Shown here piece by piece: positions 1 to 5,247 of a DNA stretch of 5,247 nucleotides. The notes beneath the pieces are model-generated. The model saw only the letters and a list, made by a program, of their open reading frames with translations, did not search any database and was not told the origin of the DNA. A program made the translations under genes and the position numbers. Origin of the DNA: Actinomycetota bacterium (GTDB lineage Bacteria > Actinomycetota > Coriobacteriia > Anaerosomatales > JAHIQC01); assembly GCA_018902765.1 (NCBI GenBank), contig JAHIQC010000321.1, positions 1-5,247 of the forward strand, read 5' to 3'. The first letter of the stretch is position 1; each line of letters starts with the position of its first letter.

Positions 1-396
1 CACGCCGGACGGCGGAACGATGGTGTTGCCGACGTGTCTACTCCACTCGCTGGTACCGGTTGCGGAGCCGATCTCGTCACGGCCGACGACTAGGCCGCCG
101 TTCGTGTCGTAATAGAGTGCGTCGATGTGCGCCTTGCCGAGCAGACCTTTAGTCTTGATGTTGCCGGAGATGCTGTAGCGCTCGCCAGGGTTGACCCGAA
201 TCCAATCCGAGTAGAAGTAACCGTCGTTTGTTGAATATGACCCGACGGTCTTGATGAATGCGGAACGGGCTCCGGCAACAGCAACGTCCCAGGTTACCTT
301 CTGCATCGCGTTGGTTCGCGATGAAGAGCGAGGGTCCCACCGCACCGGCAGTTCACCGCTCGCGGATTCAAAGCTCGCGTTGTTCACAAAGTTGTC
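1..396 (-). other. Jelly-roll-like module 4, cut by the window edge
   Basis: Residues about 1618-1749 start with DNFVNNASFES (F1620), the typical 'N.v.N.sFE' opening of CBM4/9-like modules, then LPVRWD, a SAFIKT strand, IRVNPGERYSISGNIKT (the 'v.pG..Y..s..vk' strand), and HIDALYYDTNGG. The final strands, including any VDD-like end, lie beyond base 1. It follows module 3 with almost no linker, making a tandem pair inside the YD region. Confidence 0.6.
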
Positions 397-3300
397 CGCG
401 CCTATCTTGGTCGCCATCTCGAAGCGAACGTTGTCGACGTGCGCTTCGTCGCCGGGACCAGCCCAGAGCTGCACCTCCACTTTCACCGCGTCCGAGTGCG
501 GCCAGTACACACCAGAAGCGCGGGAAAAGTCCCCCGTCGTCGCTCCCGTGAATAGGACAGGCCAGCGCGTGTGGGCGAGTGCTCCGTTCTTGTCATACTC
601 GAGTATACGGATCATGCCCTTGCCACGGGTCCACGCACTCACCATGTAGCTGCGCTCGGGGTCGATTGCGATCTTGTCTGAGGCACGGAATGATTCCGCT
701 GTCGGGCTGTAGAGTTTCACGTAGTAGGATCCCAGGTAGGGCGTACCAATAGATGAGATCGAGGTGGCATTCTGCTTGATGCCGTCCCACCCGGAACCGG
801 CGATTGTAACGTTGGAGGAGAAACACGGGTCGAGCGCGAGATTCACTGCCGTGGAGCCCGGCAGGTCGCCGAGCGTCTTGTTGCCGTAGGCGTCGTAGGT
901 ATTGCTGTTCGCCGACTCACCGCCGTCCTCATCGGCAGGAGCCTCGGAGATCGCCGAGGCAGCCGAGAGCAGTCGTCTCGCATCGTCGTACTCCGCCGCC
1001 GAGACGTTGTCCTTGACGTCGCGCGACTCGACAACGAGATCGTTGTTGTAGACCGCGGTCGTCTTGCGACCTTGGATGTCATTGGTGCGGGTGACGTTGC
1101 CGTGCCCATCGCGGATGGTCTCGCTCCAATGCAGTAGAGGGTCAGTTGTCTTGCGCACTCCCCCATAGCAATCGTAAGTGACGGTGTTCTCAAGGTCTTT
1201 GCCGTTAGGGTCAACTTCGGTCTTGAGCACACGCTGGGTGACGGTATCGTAAGTAGTGCGCGTGACAACGGCCTCGGTCCCGCCTGAGGTCGTGACCGTT
1301 GCAGACCCCGTGCCGTATGAGAGGGACTTCACCGAACCGTCTGCGTAACTCGCGGACGTCACCTTTCCGGCGGTGTAGATGATTTGGATCGCCACGCCGT
1401 CGGCGTCCGCGATCCGGTCGATCTTGGATAATGCGTCGTAGTGATACTGCACCACCGTCCGCGGAGCGCTCCCGTCGTACTTGTCGTTGGCGCTGACCGT
1501 CAGGGTGGTGTTGGCAGATGCGCCGCCAGCATAGGTCACTCTGCCGGACTCAGCTTTCAGCGTCCCGCCCGACTCACGCCCCGTCCACGACAGAGTCGTG
1601 AGCTCCCCGGAAGTGTACGACAGGCCTATCTCATGGCCGGCGGCGTCATTGACCTTGAGAAGACGGCTGCTGGCATCGAAGGTGTTGTAGATGATGTTGC
1701 CGCTGTTGTCGGCATATGCCGATGCGCGCCCGCTGCTGTCGAAGAAGACCGGGGCGTGACCCAGCGTGTACTGGGGTACCTCCAGCTCGGTCACACGCAG
1801 GTTGCGACCGTTGTATGACGAGAGGGCATAGAGCCGGACATACCGAGCCTTGACGGCCGCAAAATCCGCTTCGAAGCGACCGGAGCGTGCCGTCACAGGA
1901 CTCCCAGGTGCAACGACTTCTGTCCATGTCGTGCCGTTGTCTGAGACCGCGACCTTCATGCCGTACCACGGGTGGTCCTGGAAGTCCCAAAGCGCGATGC
2001 TCACCTTGGAAAACGTTCGCGAGCTGGCGAGGTCGTAGGTCATGTACGAGTTGCCAGCTGCGTCAACCGGAATCGTATCGTACCCGGTCGCAGACATCTT
2101 CGAATCGCCGTCGACTGAACGGCCCGGGGCGATCGTGCCGAATCCGAACTCGACGTCGTCTACCCAAAGGTCGCCCTTGGCGTATCTGTATTCGACATTG
2201 AACTTGGCGCGAGTGGCGCCGGCCGGGGCGGAGGCGGAAAGAGCAATCTCCTGCCAGCCGTTCGTGTCGACCGTGGCCCATATAGGTGACATCGAGGTCG
2301 ACACGAGCGACCCGTCTTCCCGCAGGAAGTGGATCTTGAGCATCGCGCCACCCTCGGTGGTCTGTGCGGGGTCGCGGTAGAAGTTACGCGTGTTGACCCA
2401 CATCGACGCGCGCACCACGTTGCCAGTCGAAACCTGCAGCATATTGCTCGTGGTATTGGTGGGGGTCAGGTAGCCGCTCGCATATGCGGTCGACGTGAAG
2501 AAGAGTCCGCCGGTGCCGCTGCGCTTGGTCACTGTCTGCTGCGTCGCAATAGTGGGCGCGCCCACATACCACTTGCCCGCAGAGAAGGGGTATTCGAAGC
2601 CCGGATCGGTCGCGGCATTGATCGACGTACTAGGTGTGGTGATCTTCGCGTTCTTGGCCAGGTTCGTCAGTCCGAAGCCCGCCGAGTTTGCCAGCGGATC
2701 GCGCGTGAACTTGCCGCTCCTCCTCTGAGAGGCCTGATGCGTGGTGCCGTCGGCATCGGTGAATGCGAAGGCCCCGTCACCGAAGTACGCATCGTCCACG
2801 TATAGAGTCCCCCAGGCGTTCTTGAACTCGATGTTCATTTTGGCGAAATACGCGCCATCTGGAGCGTCGGCTGCCAGGCTGATCTGAGTCCAGGTGGAAC
2901 TGGCGCCCTGCGTGTAGTTGCCGGAACGCGCCTGCCCCAGGTATCCGCCCGCAGCATCGAAGAAGTGGATCTTGACGAGCGCACCGTACTCGTCGGGACA
3001 ACCGATGTCGCGCTCCACAGAAAACGTCGTTGGTGATGCGGGATCATTCGTGCGCACGAAAGTCGACGCTCGAAGACGTTGCCCCGGCCAGACGGGAAGC
3101 ATGGCGGATGTCGTCTGGGCGTGGGTCGACACGTACGCATTGGTCTGCGCAATCGAGGTGATCTTGAGGCAGGTTCCCGAACGACCCGTCGGATAGCGCG
3201 AAGCGGTCGCCGTTCCCCAAGAGGTTTGCCATGCACCGGTCGTGGGCAATTCGCTGAAATCGGCATCAGGTGCCCTGTTGTCATCGATAGTCATTCTGGC

Positions 3301-5247
3301 CAGCGGGGCGCGCCAGCCCAATGGCAGCTCGGCGGAGCCTGCCGTGTCCGATCGGTATGTGGTACCGAAGGTCAGCGACCCTCCGCGGGCCGGTCCGCCC
3401 AGGTCTTGGCGAGCGATAATCAGTGCACCTGTCTTGAGTTCGACAGCGGCTCCAGCACCCAGCGGTTCGCTTGCTCGATGGGCCTCGATGCCGGCTGAAT
3501 CCGATGCCGACACCGCAGTAGCCGTCGTGAAGCCAGCCCACTCGGTCCATTTGCTCCAGGTGATATCGCCTGCTACCGGATAGTTCGATTCTCCTGCGGC
3601 ACGCATGCGCCAAAAATAGCGCTGACCTGGGGAAAATTGATACACGCTCGTAGGAACGGTAAAGTCGTATTCATCAGTATCGGGAGGGGTGTAGTCCTTG
3701 AGAATGGCCCCTTCATCGGGACGGGTGGAGAACTGGATCTGAACCCTCTTCTGCGGTTTTGAAATCAGCGAACCATCCCCAGCAGCGAGTCGGTGCTTTG
3801 CGTCGTCGTACTTCCACACTAGCGTGGGCTGTCCGTCGACAAGTGTGTCGGAAATCGGTGCCACAAGTCCCACTTCGGGCACGGTCGTCCACGCTATCTT
3901 GTAGACGGGATGATATGTGCCCGGGTAGAAGTAGCCGTTTATGATCTCCCCATCCACGCCGATGTACTTCACCCAGCCCGGATCGCCCCAGAGTTCGATC
4001 CCGTAGTTAGTGCCGGGATTCGCGAACCACTCCTTCACTATGTCGGTCAGGAACAGGCCATCCGATGTGTGATCGTCTTCCTGGCTGAACGCGCCTCGAT
4101 AGACCGCAGTCGGCTCGGCATTCCAGGTGATTGTTGACGGGTTCCAGTAGCTCGTCACCTTGCTGTACTTGACGGTGCTGGGTGATGGCGTCGCTATGTA
4201 ACACTGTGCTGCTAAACGCGTGTACAGAATCTCGACATCCGTCTCGAGATCGCGCAGTTCCTGAAGCGCGGCTTCAAGAGCGTCCGACTTGAGGTAGGAG
4301 TGATAGTAGTAGCCGGAAAGCTTGCCAACCTTCAATGGGAAGGTGCCGTCCTCGCCCCAGTTGGCGGGATTGAAGTTCAGTGTCGGGTAGAGATTCGTCG
4401 TAAACGCACTATCAAACCCTTGATATACATCGATCCACGCGTAGCGCACCGTCGGATCGATCCGCACCGGCCACACACGACTATCATCAGCGAGCCACTC
4501 GCGGTCAGCGACAACGTCTAGTCGCCATCCGGTTAGCGCCTCGGTCAGACGATAGTGAACAGCTCGAGATGTGGCTGGGCCCGCCTTATCATTCCCCGAG
4601 TCGCACATAAACGGCGCTGCCATGACGTAGACCGGCGTGGTGGACTCCTTTGAGTAGAAACCAATGCTGCCATCCGGCTTCAGTTCGGGAGTAACACCTT
4701 CGGCGACCAAATCGAACCCGAACACGTTGCGCCCGATGTATCTATCGAGCACGATGGTCTCTTTCAAGCCCTCAGGAAGTGACACGTACTCGAGCGTCGC
4801 GCCTTGGAACGCCCCGGGATAGATGGCGCGTGATGGCGCGACTCGATCGCGAATCGCCATCGAGTTCGAGACCAAAGCCGCCTCGGGCAGAGCTGGCCTG
4901 TTCGCAGGCCTCCATGCGACACGACCGGTCGTGCTCTCTATGCTCGTCCAGCTCTCGTCGAGAACCATTGGCAAGTCAACCGTGAAGGCGTTCGCCTTGT
5001 TGCGCAATGACCGCCCGCGGACCGTGTATACCTCCTCCAAGCTCGAATCAATCGGCTGAAGGGTCGCTGTGGTGTCATCGCGGTAATACACTGGTGAGCC
5101 GAATACCTCGGTCTCGAACGTATCGTCCGACAGCTCGAAAGTACGTGATTGAGGCTGACGCTTGTCGGTCAACTCGACTCTGGTAGGTGGCGGAGGCTCC
5201 GCGACCGCCGCAGCCGGGACAAAGGTCATTCCCGTGGTTGTGATGGC
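1..5247 (-). CDS. Giant secreted RHS/YD-repeat protein with DNRLRE, Fn3-like, jelly-roll and F5/8C-like modules (internal fragment, both ends missing)
   Basis: One minus-strand frame is open across the full window (1749 codons) without a stop or frameshift. The order of modules by residue is: signal-peptide tail 1-16, DNRLRE-RHS N-terminal module about 22-268, DNRLRE-like 270-455, Fn3-like 456-576, RHS entry segments 590-651 and 825-872, jelly-roll modules 655-824 and 876-1037, F5/8C-like 1038-1159, YD repeats 1160-1468, jelly-roll modules 1469-1611 and 1618-1749. This matches WapA-like RHS proteins, which are exported, attach to the cell surface, and often carry a C-terminal toxin used against neighbouring cells. 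No toxin or RHS core lies in the window, so the effector role is inferred from the family. Met7 (5227-5229) is a poor start because it would leave almost no hydrophobic core in the signal peptide; the true start is probably a few tens of codons beyond base 5247. Cysteines are few (six seen), as expected for an exported Gram-positive protein. Confidence is high for the coding frame and RHS class, lower for domain borders. Confidence 0.95.
415..843 (-). other. Jelly-roll-like module 3
   Basis: Residues about 1469-1611 open with NLALDPCFSS (N1469, F1476), echoing the ATDPGFEYPF opening of module 2. They contain SYYVKLYSP, IDPERSYMVSAWTRG (the 'v.pg..Y..S.w.k' strand), RILEYDKNGA, and close with AHVDNVRFE (VDN at 1604-1606), equivalent to the VDD strand of modules 1 and 2. 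The module is inserted after a YDAYGN repeat unit, so it interrupts the YD array. Ligand unknown. Confidence 0.55.
844..1770 (-). other. YD-repeat (RHS) stretch
   Basis: Residues about 1160-1468 hold the first part of the YD shell. After SSGRASAYADNSGN come FDASSRLLKVNDAAG (F1190), YDALSKIDRIADADG (Y1270), YDTVTQRVLKTEVDPNG (Y1333), YDCYGGVRKTTDP (Y1358), a RDGHGNVTRTND unit, YDDARRLLSAAS (Y1420) and YDAYGNKT (Y1451). The units follow the known 'YD..GRl..v.d..G' spacing and in related proteins wind into a beta-barrel cocoon around a C-terminal payload. Residues 1435-1445 form an acidic linker (EAPADEDGGES). Only a small part of a full barrel is present, so more repeats are expected beyond base 1. 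Confidence 0.85.
1771..2136 (-). other. F5/8 type C (discoidin-like) domain
   Basis: Residues about 1038-1159. The segment includes YMTYDLASSRTFSKVSI, the usual 'v.iDLG....i..v.i' strand, then MKVAVSDNGTTWTEV (the 'y.v.vS.DG..W..v' motif), ARYVRLYAL (1134-1142, the 'aRYVRl' motif), and LRVTELEV (1150-1157, the closing 'i.ElevyG' strand). These are hallmark strands of F5/8C domains, which bind sugars or membranes in secreted proteins. The domain is somewhat short. It sits directly after jelly-roll module 2 and before the first YD repeats. Confidence 0.75.
2137..2622 (-). other. Jelly-roll (CBM-like) module 2
   Basis: Residues about 876-1037. It opens with ATDPGFEYPF (F884) and GKW, has a RSGTGGLFFTS strand, VRASMWVNT, KIHFLREDG (971-979), W..IALSASAPAGA, and closes with GDLWVDDVEFG (W1028, VDD at 1029-1031). 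This is the same fold as module 1, with matching landmarks exactly 212 residues apart in the C-terminal half. The likely role is glycan binding at the cell surface; no ligand-specific residues can be assigned from the sequence alone. Confidence 0.65.
2326..2975 (-). repeat. Internal duplication: paralogous jelly-roll modules 1 and 2
   Basis: From K759 and from K971 the two modules align without a gap over 67 residues (to G825 and G1037). About 26 positions are identical by hand count, including KIHF, the Trp at +27, I.L.A.AP.GA, AK.N.E, and G.L.VDD....FG. At DNA level a 14-base match (plus-strand gaagtggatcttga) covers the KIHF codons at 2326-2339 and 2962-2975, 636 bases (212 codons) apart. 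The coordinates given here span from one marker to the other. The rest of the DNA has diverged, so the duplication is old. Confidence 0.7.
2632..2775 (-). other. RHS entry region, second segment
   Basis: Residues about 825-872 contain FAFTDADGTTHQAS (827-840) and SGKFTRDP (844-851). These correspond to the 'v.f.D.dG....F' and 'G.y..P' elements that follow 'GW' in standard RHS entry regions. The segment is separated from its usual partner (GWR at 644-646) by jelly-roll module 1, and from the next RHS element (SSGRASAYADNSGN, just after residue 1168) by module 2 and the discoidin-like domain. Confidence 0.5.
2776..3285 (-). other. Jelly-roll (CBM-like) module 1
   Basis: Residues about 655-824. 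The segment opens with DADF (F664) and a Trp-rich strand (W673, W677). It continues with WPGQRLRASTFVRT, the usual 'v.pG..y..s.wvk' strand, then KIHFFD (759-764), an ISLAADAPDGA strand-turn, and ends with GTLYVDDAYFG (VDD at 817-819). The closing 'W/Y-VDD-x-x-F' strand is typical of CBM4/9-like jelly-roll modules, which bind polysaccharides. It is a clear paralogue of module 2. It contains two cysteines, C693 and C750, that module 2 lacks. Ligand unknown. Confidence 0.65.
3295..3480 (-). other. RHS entry region, first segment
   Basis: Residues about 590-651 read as the usual opening of an RHS repeat region: VELKTGALIIARQDL (602-616) corresponds to 'vn..TGnL.l...D', GGSLTFGTTYRSD to 'pL.l.RtYnS', and LGWRAPL (W645) to 'fG.GW...'. 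In ordinary RHS proteins this runs straight on to a 'DG...F' strand. Here that continuation is displaced to residues 825-847 by an intervening jelly-roll module. Confidence 0.6.
3520..3882 (-). other. Fibronectin type III-like domain
   Basis: Residues about 456-576 begin with a VGLVAPISDT strand and contain PTLVWKYDD (core Trp W478), RVQIQFS, and FSPGQRYFWRMRA (W546), which is the typical Fn3-like 'L.pg..Y.WrVrA' strand. They end with WTEWAGFTTA (W570, F573), the last strand before the next module. Such domains serve as spacers in extracellular enzymes and adhesins. No catalytic residues are apparent. A related Ig-like fold is the main alternative. Confidence 0.65.
3883..4440 (-). other. DNRLRE-like domain, diverged
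   Basis: Residues 270-455 lie directly after the IDPTV motif, where DNRLRE domains usually sit. Supporting signs are LKVG near the start, a SYLK segment (317-320), the pair SYWNP...ITWN with W368 and W375, LTDIVKEWF (400-408), where the family has an 'iT..V..W' strand, NYGIELWG, and a closing HPVYKIAW strand ending at W453. The family is a beta-sandwich found in secreted bacterial proteins and is thought to bind glycans or act as a surface spacer. The copy is diverged: the conserved Phe of 'LLKFDL' is replaced by Ser (SYLKSD), and a helix-like stretch follows (322-348). Confidence 0.65.
4444..5184 (-). other. N-terminal module typical of DNRLRE/RHS surface proteins
   Basis: Residues about 22-268 follow the pattern seen at the start of many DNRLRE-RHS proteins: a KR..QSRTFE segment (29-38), then PVYYRDD (52-58) and PIDSSLEE (65-72), matching the usual 'P-hydrophobic-HY-D...W..ID..L' motif. 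Near the end comes D-x-x-WL-ADDSR (248-257), then WPVRIDPTV (259-267), equivalent to the usual 'D..WL....R.YPV.IDPT'. The tryptophan normally found before 'ID..L' is absent. The function of this module is not established; it reads as a beta-rich extracellular region that always precedes the DNRLRE domain. Confidence 0.7.
5200..5247 (-). other. C-terminal part of a signal peptide with likely cleavage after AVA
   Basis: Residues 1-16 end in PAAAVA and are followed by EPPPPTR. A small-X-small pattern (AVA) before an acidic, proline-rich spacer is what a type I signal peptidase site looks like. The positively charged start and most of the hydrophobic core must lie beyond base 5247. Export through the Sec pathway fits the extracellular modules that follow. 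The call rests on a partial signal and on context. Confidence 0.6.

Noticed and set aside
2714..2730. Internal ribosome-binding-like AGAGGAGG on the minus strand
   Set aside because: It encodes Gln-Arg-Arg-Ser in the main frame, and no start codon lies at a suitable distance downstream, so it does not mark an internal start.
2329..2805. Plus-strand open frame of 158 codons, the longest on that strand
   Set aside because: It is antisense to clearly coding modules, its product is Arg/Gly/Ala-rich without a recognisable domain, and many similar overlapping frames occur throughout the window. It fits a GC-rich shadow frame.
2835..3284. Minus-strand open frame of 149 codons in another frame
   Set aside because: It overlaps jelly-roll module 1 in a different frame and has a shadow-type Arg/Pro/Ser-rich product. 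The in-frame translation of the same bases gives a convincing domain.
4822..4840. Short tandem GATGGCGCG repeat
   Set aside because: There are only two copies of 9 bases, inside coding sequence, and with no sign of a longer array.
4895..4910. Perfect 6-bp inverted repeat with a 4-base loop (GGCCTG ttcg CAGGCC)
   Set aside because: It lacks a T-tract and lies within the coding sequence (RPANRPA), where a repeated Arg-Pro-Ala motif explains it. It is not a convincing terminator.
4920..4933. 14-bp perfect palindrome CACGACCGGTCGTG, resembling an operator
   Set aside because: About 0.3 such palindromes are expected by chance in 5.2 kb, and it lies inside the coding sequence, well past the inferred gene start.
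5020..5040. GGAGGAGG-like sequence on the minus strand near residues 70-73
   Set aside because: It falls inside the conserved SSLEEV segment of the N-terminal module, with no start codon at suitable spacing, so it is coding sequence rather than a translation signal.
5227..5229. Met7 as the gene start
   Set aside because: Starting there would leave a signal peptide without a charged n-region and with almost no hydrophobic core, and the frame is open upstream to the window edge.

Overview
The whole window is the inside of one very large gene on the minus strand. Reading from base 5247 down to base 1, a single frame stays open for all 1749 codons. It has no stop, no credible start and no frameshift, so both gene ends lie outside the window. 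No RNA gene, transposon, CRISPR array, intergenic gap or second gene could be supported; the shorter open frames on either strand look like shadows of this frame. Residue numbers below count from base 5247 (residue n occupies bases 5248-3n to 5250-3n).

The product looks like an exported RHS/YD-repeat surface protein of the WapA / DNRLRE-domain / polymorphic-toxin type. From the N-terminal side it carries: the tail of a signal peptide; the N-terminal module usual in DNRLRE-RHS proteins, ending in an IDPTV motif; a DNRLRE-like domain; an Fn3-like domain; an RHS entry region; two paralogous jelly-roll (carbohydrate-binding-like) modules and a discoidin-like F5/8 type C domain set into that entry region; a YD-repeat stretch; then two more jelly-roll-like modules, the last cut by the window edge. 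In this family the rest of the YD barrel, the RHS core and a variable C-terminal effector normally follow. If present here they lie beyond base 1 (lower coordinates, gene 3' direction).

Organism: GC is roughly 60% by eye, with mixed third positions and some AGG, ATA and TTA codons. Together with the signal peptide and a WapA-like architecture this fits a Gram-positive lineage with moderately high GC, for example an actinobacterium such as a member of Coriobacteriia, or a high-GC Firmicute. This is inference and cannot be settled from a single gene fragment.

The modules suggest one job. The signal peptide exports the chain, the DNRLRE, Fn3, jelly-roll and discoidin-like modules would hold it to wall or extracellular glycans, and the YD repeats would form the shell that in relatives encloses a C-terminal payload. 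The most notable features are how many binding modules are nested inside the RHS scaffold and the clear internal duplication of two of them.
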